From Bacteroidales bacterium (GTDB lineage Bacteria > Bacteroidota > Bacteroidia > Bacteroidales > UBA1402), in the NCBI GenBank assembly GCA_012511135.1, contig JAAZGQ010000169.1, forward strand, positions 1 to 17,101: a DNA stretch of 17,101 nucleotides, written 5' to 3'. The translations under genes and the position numbers were made by a program. This document shows, one piece after another, positions 7,344 to 13,523 of this stretch (positions within the stretch are counted from its first letter, which is position 1; each line of letters begins with the position of its first letter). The notes under the pieces were generated by a model. It ran no database searches. It was given only the letters and a program-made list of their open reading frames with translations, and had not been told where the DNA came from.

Positions 7344-8039
7344 ATGGCTAATAAAAATGCATCCCAAAAAGCCGGTCAAAAAGATGAGCTTCAAAATGTA
7401 GGCGAAGTATTGACCCGTTCGGAACAATTCATAGAAAACAATCAAAAAAACCTGTTGGTAGCCTTATTGGTTATCGTTTTAGTGGTAAGTGGTGTTCTTC
7501 TTTTCAGGAATAGCTACATGGGGCCCAGAGAAAAAGAAGCTCAGGAAATGATTTTTCGGGGAGAACAGTACTTTGCGGCAGATTCATTTGAACTGGCTCT
7601 TTACGGTGATGACTATGAATTTATAGGTTTTGAAGGAATCATAGACAATTACGGCATCACCAAAACAGCAAAATTGGCTTCTGCCTACGCAGGTTTGTGC
7701 TACAAACATATGGGCGATTACGAGAAAGCCATAGACAAACTCAGCAAATTAAATGCTGTTGATATTATGGTATCTCCTTCACTTACAGGAGCGATCGGAG
7801 ATTGTTATGTAGAATTGGATCAATTGCAAAAAGCGCTGCCTTATTTCGAAAGAGCGGGACAAGCTGACAACAATTTGCTGGCTCCCGTTTATTTAATGAA
7901 AGCCGGCCGAGTCTATGAAGCATTGGGAAGATACGAAAAAGCCGGAGAAGCTTACCAAAGAATCAAAAAGAATTATCCGCTTTCACAAGAAGGCCTGAAT
8001 GTTGACAGGTATATCGAAAGAACGAGATTGCAAAAATAA
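7344..8039 (+). CDS. membrane-anchored tetratricopeptide repeat protein
   Basis: A 231-residue protein with a charged cytosolic N-terminus, a single transmembrane helix at about 37-55 (NLLVALLVIVLVVSGVLLF), and three tetratricopeptide-like repeats at about 112-138 (AYAGLCYKHMGDYEKAIDKL), 145-172 (GDCYVELDQLQKALPYFERA) and 183-209 (MKAGRVYEALGRYEKAGEAY). One N-terminal helix followed by periplasmic TPRs resembles E. coli YfgM, which associates with SecYEG and periplasmic chaperones, but this likeness is architectural only. The gene overlaps ribH by one base (TAATG), suggesting translational coupling; the functional link to riboflavin synthesis is unclear. Confidence 0.85.
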   Translation: MANKNASQKAGQKDELQNVGEVLTRSEQFIENNQKNLLVALLVIVLVVSGVLLFRNSYMGPREKEAQEMIFRGEQYFAADSFELALYGDDYEFIGFEGIIDNYGITKTAKLASAYAGLCYKHMGDYEKAIDKLSKLNAVDIMVSPSLTGAIGDCYVELDQLQKALPYFERAGQADNNLLAPVYLMKAGRVYEALGRYEKAGEAYQRIKKNYPLSQEGLNVDRYIERTRLQK

Positions 8040-8524
8040 TGAGTACCAAAAACCTTTCCGAATACAATCCGGATACTTTGCCAGATGCCACAGGCATGAG
8101 AATTGGTATTGTGGTATCAGAATGGAATTACGATGTCACAGTTAAGTTGCTGGAAGGCGCCCGTCAGTTTTTAGTTCAAAACAATGTTGACCCCGAAAAC
8201 ATTTTAGTTGCCTGGGTTCCGGGCAGTTTTGAGTTGATTTACGGGGCGGCCAGAATGGAGGCTGCTGCTTCTGTAGATGCCGTCATTGCTTTGGGTAGTG
8301 TGATTCGCGGGGAAACACCACATTTCGACTATGTATGCTCAGGGGTGACCCGGGGCATCGCCAATTTGAATGCCAAAGGGACTATTCCTTTTGTTTTCGG
8401 CCTGCTTACTACCAACGATATGCAACAAGCTTTAAACCGGGCCGGAGGCATACACGGAAATAAGGGGGTAGAAGCTGCCAAAACAGCGATCCAGATGATT
8501 TACTTTAATCGTCAGCTGAAATAA
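8039..8524 (+). CDS. ribH: 6,7-dimethyl-8-ribityllumazine synthase
   Basis: The penultimate enzyme of riboflavin synthesis, condensing 5-amino-6-ribitylaminouracil with 3,4-dihydroxy-2-butanone 4-phosphate in the cytosol. Its 161 residues are a normal length. Motifs: VVSEWN at 25-30, where W29 takes the place of the substrate-stacking aromatic; VPGSFELIYGA at 60-70; GSVIRGETPHFDYV at 86-99 with the catalytic His at 95; and PFVFGLLTTND. The family normally forms pentamers or 60-subunit capsids; nothing here decides which. The start codon overlaps the TPR gene stop. No FMN riboswitch or other rib gene is seen nearby, so the riboflavin genes must be scattered. Confidence 0.97.
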   Translation: MSTKNLSEYNPDTLPDATGMRIGIVVSEWNYDVTVKLLEGARQFLVQNNVDPENILVAWVPGSFELIYGAARMEAAASVDAVIALGSVIRGETPHFDYVCSGVTRGIANLNAKGTIPFVFGLLTTNDMQQALNRAGGIHGNKGVEAAKTAIQMIYFNRQLK

Positions 8525-8596
8525 GCCAATAGCAACAAGCAGTCAGCAGCACAAAGCCAGGTTCCTATCTTCAATTGTTAATTACAGTAAGCCGGC
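8525..8596. other. short gap between convergent ribH and dnaX
   Basis: No gene is seen here. The only structure is the perfect 12-bp palindrome TAAGCCGGCTTA at 8588-8599, whose last three bases are the dnaX stop codon on the minus strand. It has no loop and no following T-run, so I do not call it a terminator. Confidence 0.4.
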
Positions 8597-8920
8597 TTAT
8601 TCCAATTCAAGGTTTAGTTTTTGTTTCAGGTTTTGCAGGTTCGGATTCTTCTGAATCATTTCGTCCAGTTGATCCTGAGGGCTTAATGGCTTCTTAAACT
8701 CATTCTCTTCACTGACCCGCAATAACATGTGCACTTTGCCGTTTTGCAAATCTTCTTGTAAACGGCGTTCAATTTCTCCCCGTATAGCCTCGAGCCGCTG
8801 AGCGGTAAGTGGATGGAAAACAACTACTTCAAAATCACTCTTGTTCAGGAGCTGAGGTTTGCAGGATTGCATGGAATTTGACAAATAAGGATCTTCCTTT
8901 AGTGTGCCGGCAAAGCGTAG
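8597..8920 (-). pseudogene. dnaX: C-terminal part of dnaX behind an in-frame TAG
   Basis: This is the direct, same-frame continuation of dnaX after the TAG at 8923-8921: codons 492-598, starting LRFAGTLKEDPYLSNS. It carries the C-terminal domain found in Bacteroidota DnaX: KPQLLNKSDFEVVVFHP, RRLQEDLQNGKVHMLLRVSE, and the terminal KNPNLQNLKQKLNLELE. In the family this tau-specific part contacts the polymerase alpha subunit or helicase. The reading stays fully open to a TAA at 8597 with normal codon usage, so it has been under selection until very recently or still is. On its own it could start at the ATG at 8884 or 8872, but no promoter or ribosome site is seen. It would be made only if the TAG is misread, suppressed or a sequence error. 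Confidence 0.8.
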
Positions 8921-8930
8921 CTAGGCTTTG
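8911..8930 (-). other. stem-loop with the dnaX in-frame TAG in its loop
   Basis: CAAAGC at 8911-8916 pairs exactly with GCTTTG at 8925-8930, leaving an 8-base loop that contains the TAG stop (8923-8921). The six-pair stem is weak, and most of it follows from the coding sequence. It is noted because stop codons read through by the ribosome sometimes lie in or near such structures. Confidence 0.4.
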
Positions 8931-10393
8931 ATAAGGTCCTCTTCGTTAAAGTGCTCTTCGGCCTTTATGGCTTCTTTTTTCGTCGCCTGGTCGACTTTAA
9001 TTTCGTCTGCTTGTGCTTTACGTCTGCGTATCGAAGTGGTCAGGCCGGGCAGTGATCTTTCACTGGCCGGCTGGCCTGTGGAATTTTGATTATGGGCGGC
9101 AGGTTCAGGCCTGGCCGCTTGTTGATTTTTTACAAGCTTTTTGTCGGGCTCAGCAACTTGGATTTCTTTTGGATTTGCCTCAGGCGAAGGATTTGTTTGA
9201 AGATTGGAATTTGTCTGAGCTTCGGCTTCATGGATCGTTTTATTTTCGATTTTAGGCGCCGGGCTTTTATCAGTTTTCAGACTGTCCTGTTTTTTTTTTG
9301 CTTCGCCAGCCAGGCAAAGTTGAATCAGGCAAAGTTCCACCAAAAGGCGCTTGTTTTTGCTCGTATTATACTGTAGGCTGCAATCGTTACTCAATTTTAG
9401 AGCTCTGAAAAGAAAGCCCATACTGCATATTTCGGCTTGTTTGTTGTATTTGGCACGCACACTCTCGGCCTGCTCCAGCAAAGTTATACTGCGGGAATCT
9501 TTTGCAACCATGAGATCTCTGAAATGAGAAGCCAGGCCATTAATGAAATGCAAACCTTCAAAACCCTGATTCAAAATTTGATCAAAGAGCAGGAGAGCTT
9601 CAGTGGTGTTTTCACTCAGAAAGGCTTCAACCAGCCTGAAATAATAATCATAATCCAGGATGTTCAGATTGTCGATAACATGCTGATAGCTAATAATACC
9701 CTCGCCATAGCTGCAGACCTGATCAAAAATAGAGAGGGCATCACGCATGCCTCCGTCCGATTTCAGGGCAATAGCGTTTAAGGCTTCCGGTTCTGCTTTG
9801 ATGCCTTCGGAATCGGCTACATATTGCAGGTAGGCGCTGATGTCGTTAATGCTGATTCGGTGAAAATCATAAATCTGACAACGGGAGAGTATGGTTGGTA
9901 TTATTTTATGTTTTTCGGTGGTTGCCAAAATAAAAATGGCATGAGCGGGAGGTTCTTCCAGGGTTTTGAGGAAGGCATTGAATGCACTGGAAGAAAGCAT
10001 ATGTACCTCATCGATAATGTAAACTTTGTATTTCCCTAGTTGTGGTGGTATGCGCACTTGTTCAGTAAGGGAACGGATATCGTCCACCGAATTGTTAGAG
10101 GCGGCGTCCAGTTCGTGAATATTATAAGAACGTTGCTCGTTGAAAGAGACACATGATTCACATTTGTTGCAGGCTTCTCCCTGGCTGTTGGGATTAAAAC
10201 AATTGATGGCCTTGGCAAAAATTCTGGCGCAGGTAGTTTTGCCCACTCCTCTGGGACCACAGAACAAATAGGCATGAGCCAGTTGCTTGTTCTTGATGGC
10301 ATTTTGGAGAGTTGTTGTAAGGGCGCTTTGTCCAACCACCGACTTAAAGTTGTCCGGACGGTATTTTCGTGCTGAAACCAAATAATTTTCCAT
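8921..10393 (-). CDS. dnaX: DNA polymerase III subunit gamma/tau, upstream 490 codons
   Basis: The clamp-loader ATPase of the replicative polymerase. In the first 490 codons: Walker A GPRGVGKT at 46-53, zinc-module cysteines C65, C75, C78 and C81, Walker B IIDEVH at 126-131, the sensor region FILATTEKHKIIPTILSRC with the SRC arginine finger at 170-172, then domain III to about residue 365. A Pro/Ala/Lys-rich linker (about 366-480) follows. The true start is MENYLVSARKYRPDNF at 10393; an upstream ATG at 10531 lies beyond a perfect -7 box (10428 to 10421). The frame ends at a TAG (8921) that appears to be an in-frame interruption: the same frame continues with the C-terminal domain to 8597, total 598 codons. 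A run of ten A at codons 365-368 may give a separate short form. Confidence 0.95.
   Translation of the reverse strand: MENYLVSARKYRPDNFKSVVGQSALTTTLQNAIKNKQLAHAYLFCGPRGVGKTTCARIFAKAINCFNPNSQGEACNKCESCVSFNEQRSYNIHELDAASNNSVDDIRSLTEQVRIPPQLGKYKVYIIDEVHMLSSSAFNAFLKTLEEPPAHAIFILATTEKHKIIPTILSRCQIYDFHRISINDISAYLQYVADSEGIKAEPEALNAIALKSDGGMRDALSIFDQVCSYGEGIISYQHVIDNLNILDYDYYFRLVEAFLSENTTEALLLFDQILNQGFEGLHFINGLASHFRDLMVAKDSRSITLLEQAESVRAKYNKQAEICSMGFLFRALKLSNDCSLQYNTSKNKRLLVELCLIQLCLAGEAKKKQDSLKTDKSPAPKIENKTIHEAEAQTNSNLQTNPSPEANPKEIQVAEPDKKLVKNQQAARPEPAAHNQNSTGQPASERSLPGLTTSIRRRKAQADEIKVDQATKKEAIKAEEHFNEEDLIKA
9290..9299 (-). promoter_or_regulatory. A10 slippage site in dnaX, possible source of a gamma-like form
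   Basis: Ten A in a row on the coding strand cover the last base of codon 365 and codons 366-368 (GCA AAA AAA AAA CAG). Adding one A, or a -1 ribosomal slip, gives KKKTGQSEN and a TGA at 9272-9270 (374 residues). Losing one A gives KKNRTV and a TGA at 9279-9277 (371 residues). Both products would be the clamp-loader core without the linker and C-terminal domain, about where E. coli domain III ends. Confidence 0.5.
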
Positions 10394-10420
10394 ACTAATT
10401 TTGCTACTGGCTAAGATGGA

Positions 10421-10428
10421 CAAAGATA
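10421..10428 (-). promoter_or_regulatory. -7 promoter box TATCTTTG for dnaX
   Basis: A perfect TAnnTTTG on the minus strand, 27 bases before the dnaX ATG at 10393. There is no clear -33 TTG. It supports the shorter DnaX N-terminus. Confidence 0.5.
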
Positions 10429-10483
10429 CGTAAGCCTTTTTTAAAAAGGAAGTTCCTGTAGCTATTTTTCGTTCAGAATATAC

Positions 10484-10513
10484 TTGGGCATCCGGATTAT
10501 TCTCGTAATTTTG
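10484..10513 (+). promoter_or_regulatory. complete Bacteroidota promoter for the ftsB-like operon
   Basis: TTG at 10484-10486 (-33) is followed by 19 bases and TAATTTTG at 10506-10513 (-7), matching the TTG-N19-TAnnTTTG layout of the primary sigma factor. Transcription should begin near 10520, about 14 bases before the ATG at 10534. This is the best promoter in the window. Confidence 0.7.
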
Positions 10514-10533
10514 CCCGGTAGATAAATCCACTT

Positions 10534-10833
10534 ATGCGCAAGATTTTAGCGTTTTACGAAAAGATAAAGCCGTATTTGAATAAATACCTGATCGTGTTAG
10601 TCTTGTTCGGTGTGCTGATTGTGTTTATTGATGAACACAACCTGATCAGGCGCATGCAATACGACCGAAAAATACGTGCTTTGCGCAAAGAAATACGACA
10701 ATACGAAAAAGAAAGGGATCATGCCCTGGAACAGCTCGAGGATTTGAGAACGGGAAGCGAAGAACTGGAAAAAATTGCCCGGGAGCGCTACCTGATGAAA
10801 AAAGAAAACGAAGAAATTTTTTTACTGGAATAA
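10534..10833 (+). CDS. FtsB/DivIC family septum formation initiator
   Basis: A 99-residue bitopic protein with a short cytosolic N-terminus, one transmembrane helix at about 18-33 (YLIVLVLFGVLIVFI), and a periplasmic coiled coil at about 40-80 (KIRALRKEIRQYEKERDHALEQLE and onwards). It ends in the family's conserved tail, EELEKIARERYLMKKENEEIFLL. Members join FtsL and FtsQ to activate septal peptidoglycan synthesis. The typical Arg-Tyr-x-Met/Lys near the end is present. It leads an operon with the unknown membrane protein (one base apart) and the TrmN6-type methyltransferase. Confidence 0.9.
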   Translation: MRKILAFYEKIKPYLNKYLIVLVLFGVLIVFIDEHNLIRRMQYDRKIRALRKEIRQYEKERDHALEQLEDLRTGSEELEKIARERYLMKKENEEIFLLE

Positions 10834-10834
10834 A

Positions 10835-11182
10835 ATGCCTAAAAACCTGCTTAAAGACGGATTATTTATCCTGGCCGCTGTGCTTATTCTGATTTCATCT
10901 GTTTTGGTAATGGAACATTATACCTGGGCCAGATTTAGTTTTGCGGTCGGAGTAGTCCTGTACATTGCCCATCGTGCCATCACGGCCTACAGAGGAGATG
11001 ATTTCAGGCTCAAGCGACTCAACAGAATGTTTGCATTCAATGCCATCGTTTTTATACTCGCTGTATATCTGATGTTTAAAGATAGTAAATCCTGGGTGGT
11101 AGCCTTGTTGATAGTAGCTGTGGTTGAATTGTACGTGGCTTTACGTTCAGCCTCCTATCAGAAAGAAAACGATAAGCTATAA
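10835..11182 (+). CDS. unknown small four-helix membrane protein
   Basis: I do not recognise this family. The 115 residues hold four hydrophobic stretches at about 8-26, 31-47, 67-83 and 88-104. A basic loop between the second and third (AYRGDDFRLKRLNR) and a charged tail suggest that N- and C-termini and that loop face the cytosol. There are no Cys residues or clear catalytic motifs. It is one base from the ftsB-like gene before it and one base from the methyltransferase gene after it, so it is co-expressed with both. Its open frame, strong hydrophobic pattern and tight packing make it a real gene; a role in division or the envelope is only a guess from position. Confidence 0.75.
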   Translation: MPKNLLKDGLFILAAVLILISSVLVMEHYTWARFSFAVGVVLYIAHRAITAYRGDDFRLKRLNRMFAFNAIVFILAVYLMFKDSKSWVVALLIVAVVELYVALRSASYQKENDKL

Positions 11183-11183
11183 T

Positions 11184-11921
11184 ATGTCTTCAGACTCATT
11201 CCGTTTTAAGCAATTTGAAGTTTTTCACGACCGTTGTGCTATGAAGGTGGGTATGGACGGAGTGCTGCTTGGTGCCTGGGCAAAATGCTCCGCTGAGCTG
11301 CCGGAAATTGCCGGCTTAAGAATGCTGGATGTTGGCACCGGTTCCGGATTGATTGCTCTGATGCTGGCCCAGCGCTATCCTTCAGCCTTGATTTTTGGTA
11401 TAGAAAAAGACATACAGGCAGCCTTGCAGGCTCAGGAAAACGTGGCAAGCAGCCCCTGGTCAGAGAGAATTCAAATTATTCAGGGCTCTTTTCCCGAAAG
11501 TATAAACTACAATTTTATTTCCGAAGAGCAACATTTTGACCTGATAGTCTCCAATCCTCCATATTACAGAAATGCCCTCAAAGCCGGCAATTTTACCCGC
11601 AATCTGGCCCGTCACGGTGATAGGCTGAGTTTTGAGCAATTGACCATGAGTGCTGCAGGTTTGTTAAGCGAGAAAGGTGTATTTGCAGTCATTGTGCCTG
11701 CAGAAGCCGCAGAATTAATGGAAGAACTTTGTTGGGGACATCGGCTTTATCTTACAGAAATCTGTCAGGTGGCTCACCGTAAAGGCAAAAATACGAAACG
11801 TACAATGATGGCTTTTACCAAAAACAGACTTGATATTTCTCGTCAGGAATTGCAAATAGAAACCAGGAATGGGGAATATACTCCTGAGTTCAAGGCTTTA
11901 ACAACAGAATTTTATCTTTAA
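11184..11921 (+). CDS. tRNA1(Val) (adenine(37)-N6)-methyltransferase (TrmN6/YfiC type)
   Basis: A 245-residue class I SAM-dependent methyltransferase that would methylate N6 of A37 in tRNA1(Val). The N-terminal RFKQFEVFHDRCAMKVGMDGVLLGAW is diagnostic of this subgroup. SAM motif I is LDVGTGSG at 48-55, the acidic end of motif II is GIEKD at 72-76, and catalytic motif IV is SNPPYY at 123-128. Late in the protein, HRKGKNTKRTMMAF matches the family C-terminal strand. The start at 11184 is one base after the preceding stop; an in-frame ATG at 11124 would overlap that gene by 59 bases and adds residues not found in the family. Confidence 0.92.
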   Translation: MSSDSFRFKQFEVFHDRCAMKVGMDGVLLGAWAKCSAELPEIAGLRMLDVGTGSGLIALMLAQRYPSALIFGIEKDIQAALQAQENVASSPWSERIQIIQGSFPESINYNFISEEQHFDLIVSNPPYYRNALKAGNFTRNLARHGDRLSFEQLTMSAAGLLSEKGVFAVIVPAEAAELMEELCWGHRLYLTEICQVAHRKGKNTKRTMMAFTKNRLDISRQELQIETRNGEYTPEFKALTTEFYL

Positions 11922-11950
11922 ATCCCTTTTTATACTACATTTTTTTGATG

Positions 11951-11958
11951 TACCTTTG
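11951..11958 (+). promoter_or_regulatory. -7 promoter box TACCTTTG for ileS
   Basis: A perfect TAnnTTTG, 29 bases before the ileS ATG at 11988, in the 66-base gap after the methyltransferase gene. A run of T replaces a clear -33 TTG. No T-box leader fits in this gap. Confidence 0.5.
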
Positions 11959-11987
11959 CGCCCTTAATTAGGATAACGATCGCGAAG

Positions 11988-13523
11988 ATGTCAAAAAAAT
12001 TTGCTGAGTATACTGAATTCGATTTGCCCGCAATCAACAAATCGGTGCTGGAAAAATGGGAATCCAATAATCTTTTTCAAAAAAGTACAAGCCTAAGGGA
12101 AGGTGGGCCCTCTTTTGTTTTTTACGAAGGTCCCCCCTCAGCCAACGGCATGCCCGGAATTCATCATGTAATGGCCAGAACCATCAAGGATATTTTTTGC
12201 CGTTACAAAACCATGAAAGGCTTTGAAGTTAAGCGCAAAGCCGGTTGGGATACGCACGGACTTCCCGTGGAACTGGGAGTGGAAAAAGCCTTGGGAATCA
12301 CCAAAGACGATATCGGCAAAAAAGTTTCCGTCATCGATTACAACGCGGCTTGCCGTAAAGACGTGATGAAATACACCCGCGAGTGGGAAGAGCTTACACG
12401 CAAAATGGGCTATTGGGTAGATATGTCCGATCCTTACATCACCTACGACAATCGTTACATAGAAACACTGTGGTACCTGCTTAAAGAGTTGTATAAAAAA
12501 GGCTTACTCTACAAGGGTTATACCATTCAGCCCTATTCCCCTGCCGCCGGTTCCGGACTGAGTACTCACGAACTGAATCAGCCGGGCTGCTACAGGGACG
12601 TTAAAGACACTACCTGTGTTGCTCAATTCAGGATAAAAAATCCCCGTTCCGAATGGAGCCAACACGGAGAGGCTTTTTTTCTGGCCTGGACCACCACGCC
12701 CTGGACTTTGCCCTCCAATACGGCACTTTGTGTAGGTCCGGCTATCAGCTATGTGGCTGTACAAAGTTTTAATTTTTATACCGGACAGCCGGCCACTTAT
12801 ATCTTGGCCAAAGAATTACTGAATGCTCACTTCAATCCCAAAGCAGCAGGATTGTCTATGGAGAATTACCAGGCCGGAGAAAAGAGTATCCCTCACAAAG
12901 TGCTGGATCAGGAATACAAAGGAGAGGAATTGCTGGGCTTGCAATACGAGCAATTAATCCCCTGGGTCAATCCCGAAGGAAAGGCTTTTCAGGTCATCAG
13001 CGGTGACTTTGTCTCCACCGAAGACGGTACAGGAATTGTACATATTGCTCCTACTTTTGGAGCTGACGACCAGTTTGTTGCCAGAAAATTTGATATCAGT
13101 CCTCTTTTATTAATTGATAAAGAAGGCAATACACGTCCCATGGTGGACACCAGCGGCAGATTTTTCAGCCTGGAAGATCTGGATCCTGCCTTTGTCAACA
13201 GCAGAGTCAATATAGAAAAATATGCGCCTTATGCAGGCCGTTACGTTAAGAATGAATACATTCCCGAAGGTTCCGGTAAGGAGGAGAACTTGGATGTGGA
13301 CCTTTGCGTGATGCTAAAACAGCAGAACCGTGCTTTCAAAATTGAAAAGCATGTACACAATTACCCACATTGCTGGCGTACCGATAAACCGATCCTGTAT
13401 TATCCCATGGACAGCTGGTTTATAAAAACAACAGCCTGTCGCGACCAAATGATAGCCTTAAACCAAACCATCTTGTGGAAGCCGGGTTCTACCGGTACTG
13501 GCCGTTTTGGCAAATGGCTCTAA
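11988..13523 (+). CDS. ileS: isoleucyl-tRNA synthetase, upstream 511 codons (ends at an in-frame TAA)
   Basis: This is the N-terminal half of IleRS, the cytosolic enzyme that charges tRNA(Ile). It holds the first half of the class I catalytic fold with the signature region EGPPSANGMPGIHH at 47-60, then the CP1 editing domain at about 200-420 (FFLAWTTTPWTLPSNTAL and VSTEDGTGIVHIAPTFGADD, both conserved for hydrolysis of Val-tRNA). It stops at codon 512, TAA, just after GRFGKWL. The next codons continue the conserved sequence (NLQDWNLSRSRFWGTPLPIW), so the TAA most likely replaces a Glu or Lys codon. The class I motif is G57-I-H-H60, not HxGH. Starting at 11988, the whole frame is 1142 codons, the normal length for Bacteroidota IleRS. 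Confidence 0.93.
   Translation: MSKKFAEYTEFDLPAINKSVLEKWESNNLFQKSTSLREGGPSFVFYEGPPSANGMPGIHHVMARTIKDIFCRYKTMKGFEVKRKAGWDTHGLPVELGVEKALGITKDDIGKKVSVIDYNAACRKDVMKYTREWEELTRKMGYWVDMSDPYITYDNRYIETLWYLLKELYKKGLLYKGYTIQPYSPAAGSGLSTHELNQPGCYRDVKDTTCVAQFRIKNPRSEWSQHGEAFFLAWTTTPWTLPSNTALCVGPAISYVAVQSFNFYTGQPATYILAKELLNAHFNPKAAGLSMENYQAGEKSIPHKVLDQEYKGEELLGLQYEQLIPWVNPEGKAFQVISGDFVSTEDGTGIVHIAPTFGADDQFVARKFDISPLLLIDKEGNTRPMVDTSGRFFSLEDLDPAFVNSRVNIEKYAPYAGRYVKNEYIPEGSGKEENLDVDLCVMLKQQNRAFKIEKHVHNYPHCWRTDKPILYYPMDSWFIKTTACRDQMIALNQTILWKPGSTGTGRFGKWL
13521..13523 (+). other. in-frame TAA inside ileS
   Basis: Codon 512 of the ileS frame reads TAA between TGG CTC and AAC CTG CAG. Related enzymes have Glu or Lys at this place, each one base change away (GAA or AAA). 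The rest of the frame is open on both sides. Confidence 0.85.

Noticed and set aside
8588..8599. Palindrome TAAGCCGGCTTA as a terminator between ribH and dnaX
   Set aside because: It has no loop, could form at most four pairs, and no T-run follows on either strand.
10394..10531. N-terminal extension of DnaX from an ATG at 10531
   Set aside because: A perfect -7 box at 10421-10428 lies inside the extension, and the family starts at MENYLVSARKYRP. The same logic rejects the upstream starts at 5173 (marC-like) and 7262 (recF).
13521..13523. Stop-codon reassignment in this organism
   Set aside because: TAA is the normal terminator for most genes here, and the two internal stops are different codons at positions expecting different residues.
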